A stretch of 40,439 nt of DNA from Ruminococcus sp. (GTDB lineage Bacteria > Bacillota > Clostridia > Oscillospirales > Ruminococcaceae): the NCBI GenBank assembly GCA_021201755.1, contig JAJQEI010000041.1, positions 1 to 40,439 on the forward strand. The letters are read 5' to 3'. Positions 7,815 to 17,088 of this stretch are shown here, one piece after another. Under the pieces are notes generated by a model that was not told the DNA's origin, did not search any database, and saw only the letters and a program-made list of their open reading frames with translations. Made by a program: the position numbers and the translations under genes. Numbering within the stretch: position 1 is the first letter of the stretch; each line of letters begins with the position of its first letter.

Positions 7815-10509
7815 ATGCAGAAAGAGGGAAGAATACCACATCACAATTGTAAAAAAAGCCCTATCTGCTGATTGCATTTTTGACGCCGATGGTGCTGTTC
7901 GGTGTCTGTCTGATACTGGAAGAGGTGCATCCCTTTGGCACACGACAAATCCTTGTGACGGACTTTTGGCATCAGTACTATCCTTTTTTGCGGCTGCTGC
8001 ACGAAAAACTGCAAAATGGTGAATCGCTGCTCTATACTTGGCAATCAGGTATGGGTTCCAATTTTTTGGCAATGATGGCATATTATGCTGCGAGTCCTCT
8101 TAATTTATTCACGCTTTTTGTACCGGACAGTATGTTGCGTGATGCAGTGACATTGGAGGTTATGTTAAAGCTTGGTTTTGCAGGACTGTTTTTTGCAATG
8201 TTCTTAAAAGGGACGTTTCGCCGAAATGACTTTTCTCTGTGTCTCTTTTTCGTCATGTATGCCTTGTGCAGCTATATCTTGGGGTACTACTGGAATATCA
8301 TCTGGCTGGATACCGTGGCATTGTTGCCGTTGGTGATATTAGGACTTGTGTATCTGGTATGAGACGGAAAATATCGGCTCTATGTGTTCGCTTTGGCATT
8401 AGCACTGTTCTCTAATTATTATATTGGTTTGTTTGTGTGTATTTTTGCGGTCATTGCATATCTCTGTCTGTGTGTGTTTTATGTACCTTTAAAAAGTCTG
8501 CCTGTTCGAACACTGGCGATGATTTGTACATCGCTTTTGGGTGGCGGACTGGCAGCAGTATTGCTGCTGCCAACTTATTTTGCTTTACAGCTGACTTATA
8601 GTGTCAACAACGTTTTCCCCACGGCAGTGACTTTTTACGAAAACTGGCGTATGCTTTTTGCGAATCTTATCAGCTATCAGGAACCTACTTCAAAAGAGGG
8701 ACTGCCTAATTTGGCTTGTGGTGTACTGAGTCTCGTCCTCATGGGACCTTTTTGCGCTCGACAAAGATTCGCATACGAGAAAAGGTCGCTGGGGTCATGG
8801 TCTTAGCGTTTTTGCTCATTAGCTGCAATTGTAATGTACTGAACTTTATTTGGCATGGCTTTCATTTCCCAAATATGCTGCCTTATCGATTTTCTTTTTT
8901 ATTTTCTTTTGTACTGCTGGTGATTGGCTATCGAGCTTTTATACTGATATTGGAAGAATCTATGAAGATGTGGGACATTTTGGCAATGCTGCTTTTGAGT
9001 ATCGCTGTATTCGTCGTATCTTATAAAGTAGCGGATGATCAGGCAGTATTCTGGACAAGTATTACTGCATTGCTTTATTGTTTTATCTTTTTTCTATATA
9101 TACGGAAGATTTTTAACCGAAAGCTTTTCTGGACTACTATGACTGTTGTGATATGTTTTGAAATGTTTGAAAATACTCGTATAGGAACAGAAAAAGTCTC
9201 CACCTCGGATTATGTCAGCTATCCTTCCACCATTGAGTCCGTGTCTACACTCTTGGACGAAATCGAAACGCAGGATGACAGCTTGTTTTACCGTATGGAA
9301 ATATCTACCACCTATACGTTAAACGATCTGGCACTCTATGGCTATAATGGTCTGTCGCAATTTTCTTCCATGGCAAATGTGAGTACGACCAAGTGGATGC
9401 GATCGTTGGGATTGGCAGCGTCAGAGGCGGGCAATCGGTATTACTATGCAGGTTCTTCTCCGGTGACAGCGATGTTCACTGGATTACGCTATTTAATTTG
9501 TCGTAGTGGCAATACCAGTGATACGCTTACTTGGCAGACGTTTGCCACTGCTGACAATGCGACGGCATATGAAAATCGATATGATTTGTCTGTCGGTTTT
9601 TGGACAAGCGCAGACTTAACAGAATATATCAGTTACCCCGATGGAAATGCTTTTGAAAATCAAAATACACTGTTTCAGTTGGCAACGGTGATTGATACGC
9701 CGCTTTTCACTGCTGTTGAAGTTGACAGCGTCCACGGCACGGACACCATTCTTTCATCAAATGGCTACGGCAGTTTTTCTTATACGGTAGAGTCCGGCAG
9801 CGATGACGCCGTGATGCAATTTCAATATAACTGTGAAGAAACAAGCTATCTTTATGCCTATGTTCGTGCCAACGATTCTACAAGTGTGACTGTGCGTCAA
9901 AATGGTGTAGAATTGAACAGTTATGACGTTTCTCGTCAACCATATATTTTCCCATTAGGCGAATATACGGCGTCGGACACGGCAAATATTTCCATCGATT
10001 TGGCAGACGATGCTAGTTCTGGTGTAGTGATACTTTATGTATACTGCCTCAATGCAGACGTATTGGATGCAGGGTATGAAATTCTTTCGCAGGGGCAGCT
10101 GACGCTTACGGAATTTTCTGATACTGCCCTTTCTGGAATGATTACTGCACAAGAGGATGGGCTTTGTTACTTTTCTATTCCCTATGATTCCGGCTGGCAC
10201 GCACAGGTGGATGGGGTGGATGCTGAAATCGAAGTCATTGGTAACGTCATGATTGCTGTGTCGGTGATGGAGGGAATGCATACCATTACGCTTCGCTATA
10301 TTCCGAAAGGTTTTGTTACGGGCGTATATATTACCATAGGCAGTATGGCGATATTATTGGCACTGTGGATGATCGAACGAAAACGGCATAAGCCTTTGTT
10401 GCCGTCGATTACGTCCAAAAAAGAAGAAATTATGGTTGCACCGGATATTCAAGAGAGCTTAGAGATTTTGGAATCTCAAAAATCAACGCCGGAGGAAACG
10501 GAGTTATGA
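7815..10509 (+). pseudogene. yfhO: YfhO-family membrane protein, broken by two frameshifts and a stop
   Basis: YfhO proteins are large polytopic GT-C-fold membrane proteins implicated in lipoteichoic acid glycosylation in Bacilli. Family hallmarks are 'LVTDFWHQYYPFL', 'TWQSGMGSNF', 'NFIWHGFHFPNMLPYRFSF' and a C-terminal 'FSIPYDSGWHAQVDG' region before the last membrane helix. Three lesions split it. The run of seven A at 7851-7857 appears one base short, since an eighth restores K-K-K-P-Y-L-L. A TGA at 8360-8362 interrupts 'VYLV-x-DGKYRLY', where Arg (CGA) is expected. The T5 run at 8751-8756 also appears one base short, joining 'LMGPF' to 'LRSTKIRIREKVAG'. A good AAAGGGGG site precedes the ATG at 7815, and the stop overlaps truA by ATGA. 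Homopolymer miscalls could explain the frameshifts but not the TGA. Confidence 0.85.
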
Positions 10510-11279
10510 GAAATTTAAAGGTAATGATGGCATTTCGGGGGACACGCTATCACGGTTTTCAACGACAATCGAATGCTTATACGATACAGGAGGCAGTGGA
10601 GGATGCCCTATCGAAGCTTTTAAACGAGCCGGTGACTATTTACGGCTGTTCTCGTACAGATACTGGTGTACATGCCAATGGATATTGCTTTTCGCTGCAA
10701 ACGGAGAAGCCGATTCTTCCAAGAAATTTTATTCGTGGTGCCTGTGGCTATTTGCCAGATGATATTTCTATACTTTCCGTAGAAGATGTACCAGAAGATT
10801 TTCACGCACGCTATAGCTGTATCGGGAAAGAGTATCTTTATCGGATTCACAACAGCGAAAGCAAAAATCCATTTACGACTGACTTAGCACTTCTCTATCG
10901 GCGCAAGCTAGATGTGTCATTGCTGCGAGAGGCGGCGAGTTATTTTGTGGGAACCCATGACTTCGCCTCATTTTGTACGAATTGCACAAAAGAGAAAAAT
11001 ACAATTCGCACAATTTCAGACATAACCATAGAAAAAGATAAAAATGCTGTGAATGTCCTTGTAAAAGGGGATGGTTTTTTGTATAATATGGTTAGGATTT
11101 TGGTGGGAACATTGCTTGGGGTAAATGAGGGTAGATTTGAATTATCGGATTTAGATGGGATACTTGCTGCACGCAATCGACTTTGTGCTGGTATCACTGT
11201 ACAGCCTCATGGACTTTATTTGAACCGTATTTTCTATGAAGAACCATCTGCCTTGCACACAAGAAAGGAGAATTTTTAA
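10506..11279 (+). CDS. truA: tRNA pseudouridine(38-40) synthase TruA
   Basis: TruA isomerises uridines 38-40 in the anticodon arm of many tRNAs. The 257-residue protein begins 'MRNLKVMMAFRGTRYHGFQRQ' and contains the catalytic Asp motif 'CSRTDTGVHA' (near residue 55). It also has 'YRIHNSESKNPF', 'FVGTHDFASFC' and 'GDGFLYNMVRILVGTLL', all diagnostic. The ATG overlaps the stop of the broken yfhO-like gene. Its association with the ECF module genes is common in Firmicutes. It is complete and unremarkable. Confidence 0.94.
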   Translation: MRNLKVMMAFRGTRYHGFQRQSNAYTIQEAVEDALSKLLNEPVTIYGCSRTDTGVHANGYCFSLQTEKPILPRNFIRGACGYLPDDISILSVEDVPEDFHARYSCIGKEYLYRIHNSESKNPFTTDLALLYRRKLDVSLLREAASYFVGTHDFASFCTNCTKEKNTIRTISDITIEKDKNAVNVLVKGDGFLYNMVRILVGTLLGVNEGRFELSDLDGILAARNRLCAGITVQPHGLYLNRIFYEEPSALHTRKENF

Positions 11280-11284
11280 CCAAT

Positions 11285-12457
11285 ATGGCATATGACACAG
11301 ATGATATTATTGAAAAACGAAGACGTCGTCATCGACAGCATACTTTTCGAAATATTCTAATCTTTCTGTTGCTTGCCTGTTTCTGTGTTTTTCTCTATCT
11401 ACAGCGAGATGCATGGATTCCAAAGCTTGAAGGAATCGGCAGTCGTTATGAAACTGTCACGCAAAATGACGGTGAATTGGCAGAGGGAAATTTTCCCCTG
11501 ACCATTTCCAATGCCTCTGGTTATCAGGCGGCAATCGTCAGTGATACGTTGTTCCTGCTACACGATGCCTATTTGGATGTATATTCCATCCATGGTGACG
11601 CCGAGGACAGCAGACAACACGCTTTTCAAAATGCATCTATGTGTGCTGCTGATGGAAAGTATGTTTTGGTCTATGAGCGAGAAGGGTCTTCTTTTCGAGT
11701 AGACACCAAGAGCAAGAACGTCTATTCTAAAACAGTAGACGAGGACATTATCTCTGGTGTCATTAGCAGTTCTGGCAGTGTGGCACTGATTACGGAATCC
11801 AGTTCTTACGCCTGTTCGATTGTGGTGTACGACAACACTGGAAAGCGTATTTATCAACGAGATTGCACAGAACGTGTGATTGACATTGCGTTTCATGATG
11901 ACGACGAGGGATGCTATTTTACCATGATTGATGCAGAATCCGGCGTTATTCAAAGTACGGTGCATAGCATATTGTTTGAACAGGTGGATATCCAGTGGAC
12001 AGGATTGCCGCTAGAGACGCTGGTAGTGAAAAGTGGTGTAACTTCAGACAACACCTTGTGTATCATTGGAAATAGTGCTTGTGCATATTATAATAGTGGC
12101 GGTGCACTTCTCAGTAGCTATACCTACACGGGAACATTGGTGAGTGCATCTGTAGAAAATGGAAAAGCTGCTTTACTGATTGCAGACGACCAACAGCGTG
12201 AGATATCATTAATTCTCATGAATGGATTTGCCAACGATCCGACAATTGTTTCGGTGGATATGTCGGCAAGCTATCTCACTGTCACCGATGGGGATGCTAT
12301 TGTTATGAGTGATGATAATATTACATCCTATAGCTTTTCTGGTACTGCCATTGCAACAGTTGCATTAGACGGTTCCTATGACTCGTTCTTGAAGCAAGAC
12401 GGATATGTGCTGCTTCTCGGCTATAATCAAATTGACAGAGTGGACTTTAAAGAGTAA
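11285..12457 (+). CDS. DUF5711-like membrane-anchored beta-propeller-type protein
   Basis: The 390-residue protein has a basic N-terminus ('KRRRRHR'), one membrane helix ('NILIFLLLACFCVFLYL', about residues 24-40) and a long extracytoplasmic region of short beta-rich repeats. These read like a degenerate propeller, with strings such as 'ISGVISSSGSVALITESS' and 'GKRIYQRDC'. Size, topology and the position beside a CvpA gene match what I recall of the DUF5711 family in Ruminococcaceae; I assign no function. It starts 5 bp after truA and ends 3 bp before the CvpA-like gene, so the three are likely cotranscribed. Confidence 0.65.
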   Translation: MAYDTDDIIEKRRRRHRQHTFRNILIFLLLACFCVFLYLQRDAWIPKLEGIGSRYETVTQNDGELAEGNFPLTISNASGYQAAIVSDTLFLLHDAYLDVYSIHGDAEDSRQHAFQNASMCAADGKYVLVYEREGSSFRVDTKSKNVYSKTVDEDIISGVISSSGSVALITESSSYACSIVVYDNTGKRIYQRDCTERVIDIAFHDDDEGCYFTMIDAESGVIQSTVHSILFEQVDIQWTGLPLETLVVKSGVTSDNTLCIIGNSACAYYNSGGALLSSYTYTGTLVSASVENGKAALLIADDQQREISLILMNGFANDPTIVSVDMSASYLTVTDGDAIVMSDDNITSYSFSGTAIATVALDGSYDSFLKQDGYVLLLGYNQIDRVDFKE

Positions 12458-12460
12458 GAT

Positions 12461-13324
12461 ATGGAAGAATGGATGAATCAAAGCTGGTGGTTTTATGATT
12501 TAGTGATACTTGCTATTTTTGTGCTGTGCATCATGAGTGGTATGCGGAGAGGATTCATTCGTGCAATATTCGGTGTGGTGAGTTATCTCGTCGCTGCACT
12601 AATTTCTGGTATTATTGCCGAACCGATTGCAGCTGCCGTCTATGACGGACTCTTGGCAGATTCCTGCAGTGCATGGTTAGAGGAAGAGCTGGAGGACAGT
12701 AATCTATCGAATACGGTACAATCTGCCTTTTCCACCTATGGCATTACACTGGATGATGCCATGCTGGAGGAAATTGCGGAAGATCCGGACGGTGCAACAG
12801 AGCAGATTTGCGAAGCAGCAGGGATACCAACAGATTTGTTGGAAGAGACAATTTTGCCTTCGCTAAATACAGCAGTCTCTTCTGCTTATGTGGATTTACC
12901 GGACTGGATGACAGATGCACTGTTGTATGAGACAGATACAACTGACAGTGCGGAGCAGCTTATTCAAACGGCGGCAGTATTGCTTTCAGAAGATAGTACT
13001 GATGCGGCGCAGTCGCTTTCTGAGACTTATGTTCGACCGGAAGCAATCTCAATTTTGAAAGTTTTCGTGTTTTTTGTTACTTTCCTCTTGATTTCTGCTG
13101 TCATTCGGGTTATAATAAGGATGTTATCCCGTGCAACTGCTGGTACCGGTTGGGAGAGTCTTAATCGATTGTTGGGCGGCGCATTGGGATGCTGTCAAGC
13201 AATTTTGTTTTTGGTATTGATGCGTTTTCTTGTGAAATGGCTCGTAACAGGCGGATCGAATCAACTTGCGTTTTTCAATGAGGACGTGATTGAACAGACC
13301 ATTTTGTTCCGACTTTTCTATTAG
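12461..13324 (+). CDS. CvpA-family membrane protein
   Basis: CvpA (colicin V production) proteins are small inner-membrane proteins with ill-defined roles in envelope function. The 287-residue protein starts with the family pattern: a first helix 'YDLVILAIFVLCIMSGMRRGFIRAIFG' region and a second helix 'VSYLVAALISGIIAEPIAAAV'. A roughly 130-residue acidic insert (12641-13030) follows, then two C-terminal helices. The insert is longer than in E. coli CvpA (about 160 residues in total) but such forms occur in Clostridia. It lies 3 bp after the DUF5711-like gene. Confidence 0.75.
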   Translation: MEEWMNQSWWFYDLVILAIFVLCIMSGMRRGFIRAIFGVVSYLVAALISGIIAEPIAAAVYDGLLADSCSAWLEEELEDSNLSNTVQSAFSTYGITLDDAMLEEIAEDPDGATEQICEAAGIPTDLLEETILPSLNTAVSSAYVDLPDWMTDALLYETDTTDSAEQLIQTAAVLLSEDSTDAAQSLSETYVRPEAISILKVFVFFVTFLLISAVIRVIIRMLSRATAGTGWESLNRLLGGALGCCQAILFLVLMRFLVKWLVTGGSNQLAFFNEDVIEQTILFRLFY

Positions 13325-13334
13325 AGCAGCATGA

Positions 13335-13445
13335 TATAATTCCGATGTACATAAAGTACTGGTGAGAATCTAATTGGTGTTGTATCAGTGAAAATAAAAG
13401 CAAAAAGCAGACAGGAAATTAGGTTCCGATGGAACCGGAAAGGTG
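13335..13445 (+). promoter_or_regulatory. Probable promoter/leader of the clp gene
   Basis: The 131-bp gap holds a TATAAT (13335-13340) without a good -35 box and a perfect short hairpin, GGTTCC-GAT-GGAACC (13422-13436). The hairpin sits immediately before the GGAAAGGTG ribosome binding site of the clp gene. No CtsR or CIRCE operator was recognised. Confidence 0.35.
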
Positions 13446-13455
13446 AAAAAAAAGT

Positions 13456-15813
13456 ATGATGTTATGCAGTCATTGCAAAAAAAGACCTGCAGTAGTATTG
13501 ATTACTGCAGTACAGGGCAATCAGAAGAAAAATGATGGATTGTGTCTGGTATGCGCAAAAGAAATGAATATTCCACAGGTGAATGAATACATGAAATCCA
13601 TGGGTATATCGGATGAAGAATTGGAGCAGATTTCCAATCAGATGATGGACTTGATGGATGGAGAGGGATTTGAAATGGGAGGCGCAAACGTGTTCCCACA
13701 AGTCCTACAGGATTTTTTGAAAGATGGACTAGGAAACATTTTCAACGCCAGTCAGGAAACACAAGCTGAAAATAAGGGAGATGGAGATACATTCGATCCA
13801 CTTCTGCCGATTTCGGACAATGGTCAAGAGCCAGAAGTCTTTTTGGGAAATAATCGAAAGACGAGTACACCGTCAAAACGGGAACGTCGGCAGAAGCGGC
13901 GGAAGGAGCTAAAATTCTTGAATAATTATTGTACGAACTTGAGTCAGCGTGCGGCGGATGGTGAATTGGACGAAATTGTCGGAAGAGATAAGGAGATTTC
14001 CAGAGTTATCCAGATTTTATCCCGCAGGACGAAAAATAACCCGTGTCTGATTGGAGAACCCGGCGTGGGGAAGACGGCGATTGCCGAGGGAATTGCCTTG
14101 CACATCCGTGATAAAAAGGTACCGATGCACTTGCAGGAGAAACAGATTTATTTGTTGGATTTGACGTCCTTGGTTGCAGGGACGCAGTTCCGTGGTCAGT
14201 TCGAGAGCCGTGTGAAAGGCTTGCTTACCGAAGTGCGCCAAGAGGGGAATATTATTCTGTTTATCGATGAGGTGCATAATCTGGTTGGTGCGGGGAACTC
14301 TGAGAATTCGATGAATGCGGCGAATCTGCTCAAGCCTGCACTGTCCAGAGGAGAAATTCAAGTAATCGGTGCGACGACGTTTGAAGAATATCGGAAGTTT
14401 ATTGAAAAAGATTCCGCACTGGAGCGACGTTTCCAGCCAGTAAAGGTGGAAGAGCCTACCGTTGAGGATACTGTTTCGATTTTGAAAGGCATTGCCCCGT
14501 ATTATGAGACGTACCATCGGGTGCATATTTCAGAGGGTATGCTGCGGATGTGCGCCGTTCTGTCGGAACGCTATATTAATGACCGCTTCCTGCCGGATAA
14601 GGCAATAGATCTGCTGGACGAAAGCTGTGCTTGTACGGCACTGTGGTCGCCGGAAATTGAAAATTTTGATAAATTAGTCAAAAAACAAAAGGAACTGAAA
14701 GAACAGGAAAAGGAGATTGAAGACGAAACCGAAATCAACTATGAAGAACTGGCGAAAGTCAAGGGTGAGCTGATTCGGCTGCAGACGAATTTAGAAGCGG
14801 TGGAATCCGATCTGGCAAAGGTACAAGTCACCGCCGATGATTTGGCGACCGTCATCGAGTTGTGGACGGGTATTCCCGCACACAAAATCGTAGAGTCGGA
14901 GTTCGTGAAGCTTGCCAACCTGGAAGAGCGTCTGAATGCAAAAATTATCGGTCAGACCGAGGCGGTGGAGCTATTGTCCAAGGCCATCAAACGAACTCGT
15001 GTTCAGCTATCGCCGAGACGGCGTCCGGCGTCGTTTATTTTCGTTGGACCTACTGGTGTGGGGAAAACGGAACTGGTGAAGGTCTTGTCTCAGGAGCTGT
15101 TTGATTCGCACGACCCGCTGATTCGATTGGACATGACGGAGTACATGGAGAAACATTCTGTTGCAAAAATGATTGGTTCTCCTCCCGGATATGTGGGATA
15201 TGACGAAGCTGGTCAATTGACAGAAAAGGTGCGCCGGAAGCCGTATTCTGTGATTTTGTTCGATGAAATCGAAAAGGCACACCCGGACGTGATGAATATT
15301 CTCATGCAGATTTTGGACGAGGGAAAAATTGACGATGCACAGGGCAGATCGGTTAGCTTTGAAAACACCATCATTTGTATGACCTCGAACGCAGGTTCTA
15401 CTGACAAGAGTGTCGGAGTGGGATTCAATCGGACGGAGACGGAAATTTCAAAGGATAAGGCGATGAAAGGACTGCGAGAATTTTTGCGTCCGGAATTCAT
15501 CAGCCGAATTGACGAAATCGTCGTATTCCGAAATTTGATTCAGGACGATTTCGAGAAAATCGCTACACTGATGCTGGACGAAATGAAAGAACTGCTGGCG
15601 GAAAAAGATTTGCAGTTGAGCTACGATGACGATGCGCTGACGGCAATCGCAAAACAGAGCTACGGAAAGCCGTACGGTGCGAGAAACATTCGACAGGTGA
15701 TTCGGCAGGAGGTAGAAGATAAGATTGCCTCGTGTATCATTGGCGACAACGGCAGTATGACACAAATCACCATCTCCGCTGACGGGGACAAAATAACTGT
15801 AAGCGGAACGTAA
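13456..15813 (+). CDS. clpE: ClpE-like AAA+ unfoldase with N-terminal zinc finger
   Basis: Clp ATPases unfold proteins for ClpP degradation or disaggregation. The 785-residue protein starts with a four-cysteine zinc finger (C4, C7, C30, C33; 'LCSHCKK' and 'LCLVCAKE') instead of the double Clp-N repeat, which is the ClpE layout. A charged linker leads to AAA1 with Walker A 'GEPGVGKT' (near 200) and 'LFIDEVHNLVGAG'. A coiled-coil middle region rich in K/E (residues about 415-455) precedes AAA2 with Walker A 'GPTGVGKTE' (near 530), 'LFDEIEKAHPDV' and a C-terminal D2-small domain. A 'VGVGF' loop could be the ClpP contact. It is followed by a strong terminator. Confidence 0.88.
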   Translation: MMLCSHCKKRPAVVLITAVQGNQKKNDGLCLVCAKEMNIPQVNEYMKSMGISDEELEQISNQMMDLMDGEGFEMGGANVFPQVLQDFLKDGLGNIFNASQETQAENKGDGDTFDPLLPISDNGQEPEVFLGNNRKTSTPSKRERRQKRRKELKFLNNYCTNLSQRAADGELDEIVGRDKEISRVIQILSRRTKNNPCLIGEPGVGKTAIAEGIALHIRDKKVPMHLQEKQIYLLDLTSLVAGTQFRGQFESRVKGLLTEVRQEGNIILFIDEVHNLVGAGNSENSMNAANLLKPALSRGEIQVIGATTFEEYRKFIEKDSALERRFQPVKVEEPTVEDTVSILKGIAPYYETYHRVHISEGMLRMCAVLSERYINDRFLPDKAIDLLDESCACTALWSPEIENFDKLVKKQKELKEQEKEIEDETEINYEELAKVKGELIRLQTNLEAVESDLAKVQVTADDLATVIELWTGIPAHKIVESEFVKLANLEERLNAKIIGQTEAVELLSKAIKRTRVQLSPRRRPASFIFVGPTGVGKTELVKVLSQELFDSHDPLIRLDMTEYMEKHSVAKMIGSPPGYVGYDEAGQLTEKVRRKPYSVILFDEIEKAHPDVMNILMQILDEGKIDDAQGRSVSFENTIICMTSNAGSTDKSVGVGFNRTETEISKDKAMKGLREFLRPEFISRIDEIVVFRNLIQDDFEKIATLMLDEMKELLAEKDLQLSYDDDALTAIAKQSYGKPYGARNIRQVIRQEVEDKIASCIIGDNGSMTQITISADGDKITVSGT

Positions 15814-15840
15814 AGCGATTATTGCACATCATAATATAGA

Positions 15841-15871
15841 AAAGCGAACGGAGTAATCGATTCGCTTTTTG
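15841..15871 (+). terminator. Rho-independent terminator of the clp gene
   Basis: AAAGCGAA (15841-15848) pairs with TTCGCTTT (15861-15868), followed by a T-run. It lies 28 bp after the clp stop. Confidence 0.85.
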
Positions 15872-16090
15872 TTTGGTTATCATGTTTGTTTTCATGAGAG
15901 TTTTTAAAAAAATTTTTTTATTTTCGTGAAATTTGTCGTTTCAGAGGGAATTCCACAGGAGAAAAGTCGAAAATTCCAATAATTACCACGAAAAAGCCAC
16001 GCAATTTCGGCATTTTTTTAGAGGCTGTAGCAAATTGCACAAAAAAACAACCCTTTGATTATGGAAAAAGTAGAACATGAATAAAAAATC
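15872..16090. other. AT-rich intergenic spacer
   Basis: This spacer contains A/T homopolymers and a weak AAGCC/CGGC-type dyad near 15995-16019 followed by T7. I see no gene, RNA or operator in it. It separates the clp transcript from the pilus operon promoter. Confidence 0.5.
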
Positions 16091-16119
16091 TTGACATTTT
16101 TCGCACGATGGTATATAAT
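16091..16119 (+). promoter_or_regulatory. Strong sigma-70 promoter of the type IV pilus operon
   Basis: Perfect TTGACA (16091-16096) and TATAAT (16114-16119) boxes are separated by the ideal 17 bp. It lies about 250 bp upstream of the major prepilin start, leaving a long untranslated leader. Confidence 0.9.
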
Positions 16120-16125
16120 GAAATT

Positions 16126-16375
16126 GTAATTAAGGAAACGAACGTGAAACGGTTTCCTTGATTTGGTTTTGAATGTGTGGCTGCTTTAATTGAATATGCC
16201 GGCTTTTCTAAAAATGCTACATGTTTCTTACTAATTTTACTTTATTTGATTTTAGAAGTCTACCCATTGCCTACAAAGCGTTTTGTGTATCTTTCCCGTG
16301 ATGATGGGCGTATGAAATTGACGTATGAAACCTTGATGCAGGGGTTTATGACTTCGTACAGAAAGGTTGATTATC
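16126..16375 (+). promoter_or_regulatory. Long 5' leader of the pilus operon with hairpin
   Basis: Transcription from the promoter at 16091 should give a leader of about 250 nt. Its first feature is a hairpin, AAGGAAAC (16132-16139) with GTTTCCTT (16152-16159). Later short dyads include CCC/GGG near 16293-16308 and AAACC/GGTTT near 16327-16347. I could not match the c-di-GMP-I (GEMM) core consensus, nor recognise another riboswitch class. A hydrophobic 83-codon open frame (16177-16428) overlaps the prepilin start but lacks a ribosome binding site. Confidence 0.45.
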
Positions 16376-16843
16376 ATGAAAAATTTATCTACGGTTATGA
16401 CAGACGTGCAAAAGAAAAAGAAAAATAAAAAAGGTTTCTCTCTCGTAGAATTGATTGTCGTTCTGGTTATTATGGCAATTTTGGTTGCGGCTTTGGTCCC
16501 GTCGTTGATCGGATACATCCGTCAGGCTCGGCAGTCTACTGCAAAGGATGAGGCTGCTGCTATAGTACAGGCTACACAAACGATTGTGTCATCTGCGTAT
16601 GCTGATGTAAGTTCAACTTATAATAATGCTAGTGGAGATGATTATTCATTTTCAACTTTTGATGGCAATGTGACTGATAATGATTTGGAAACGATTGTGA
16701 AAGAACTGGCAGAGGTCAATGGTGGCTCAATTAATGCAATAATTTTGGATGACGGTCGGGTTAGCGAAATTGATTATACTGCTGAAAATGGTGAAATGGT
16801 AAAGTATGAAAATTATGCATATGAAATAGTTGATTCTTTCTAA
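16376..16843 (+). CDS. Major type IV prepilin
   Basis: The 155-residue product has a class III prepilin signal. A lysine-rich leader ends 'KKKKNKKG' and is followed by the processed N-terminus 'FSLVELIVVLVIMAILVAAL', with the conserved Glu at +5 and a phenylalanine at +1. The globular part is acidic, cysteine-free and AT-rich. I start at ATG 16376, 9 bp after GAAAGG; the frame is open to a TTG at 16367. As first gene behind the operon's strong promoter, with hairpins after it, it is the likely major pilin subunit. The prepilin peptidase that would cleave it is not in the window. Confidence 0.88.
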   Translation: MKNLSTVMTDVQKKKKNKKGFSLVELIVVLVIMAILVAALVPSLIGYIRQARQSTAKDEAAAIVQATQTIVSSAYADVSSTYNNASGDDYSFSTFDGNVTDNDLETIVKELAEVNGGSINAIILDDGRVSEIDYTAENGEMVKYENYAYEIVDSF

Positions 16844-16880
16844 ATAAAAATAAAAGATAATATCAAACCTCTTCCATAAA

Positions 16881-16905
16881 ACTGAATACAGACATTGTAT
16901 TCAGT
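16881..16905 (+). terminator. Perfect hairpin after the major prepilin gene
   Basis: ACTGAATACA (16881-16890) pairs perfectly with TGTATTCAGT (16896-16905) around a 5-nt loop, 37 bp after the stop. The following T-tract is short and offset (TTTT at 16911), so it may be a leaky terminator or an mRNA 3'-end stabiliser rather than a full stop. Confidence 0.5.
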
Positions 16906-16932
16906 AAATGTTTTAATCCATAACAAACGGAT

Positions 16933-16975
16933 ATAAGGCATTCAGCACCTGTTTCTTGAGTGCTGGGTGCCTTAT
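16933..16975. repeat. Long imperfect hairpin
   Basis: ATAAGGCA and CAGCAC (16933-16948) pair with GTGCTG and TGCCTTAT (16960-16975), giving 14 paired positions interrupted by a TT/GG mismatch. No T-tract follows. It marks the left edge of the repeat-rich block that carries the DUF559 gene. Confidence 0.6.
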
Positions 16976-16991
16976 GGCTTGAAGGGGAAGA

Positions 16992-17039
16992 GACTCCTCA
17001 GTCACGCTTACGGCGTGCCAGCTCTCCCCCTACGGGGAC
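16992..17039 (-). repeat. Hairpin repeat, inverted copy 1
   Basis: Read on the - strand this block resembles the repeats at 17072-17121 and 17532-17581: both start GGGGAG, have a central hairpin and end in GAC plus a G-rich motif. On the + strand its central hairpin is CACGC-TTACG-GCGTG (17003-17017), followed by CCCC-TAC-GGGG (17027-17037). The similarity is imperfect. Confidence 0.55.
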
Positions 17040-17050
17040 TATTTCGGTCG

Positions 17051-17088
17051 CCTTTTAGGGGAGCCTGAATGAAGCCTCCCCTAAAAGG
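17051..17088. repeat. 13-bp perfect inverted repeat joining two repeat copies
   Basis: CCTTTTAGGGGAG (17051-17063) is the exact reverse complement of CTCCCCTAAAAGG (17076-17088). It connects the inverted copy on the left with the direct copy on the right, so the pair could fold as one long cruciform, like a REP doublet. Confidence 0.75.

Noticed and set aside
7851..7857. Phase variation through the A7 tract of the YfhO-like gene
   Set aside because: The same gene also has a TGA and a second frameshift, so a reversible change at one tract would not restore the protein.
16126..16375. c-di-GMP-I riboswitch before the prepilin
   Set aside because: The conserved core segments (GGGCAAACC-like and GACGCAAAGC-like) are not present. 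Only generic hairpins are seen.
16177..16428. Hydrophobic 83-codon open frame in the pilus leader
   Set aside because: There is no ribosome binding site before its GTG, and it overlaps the prepilin start in another frame, where its lysine-rich end merely mirrors the pilin's poly-lysine codons.
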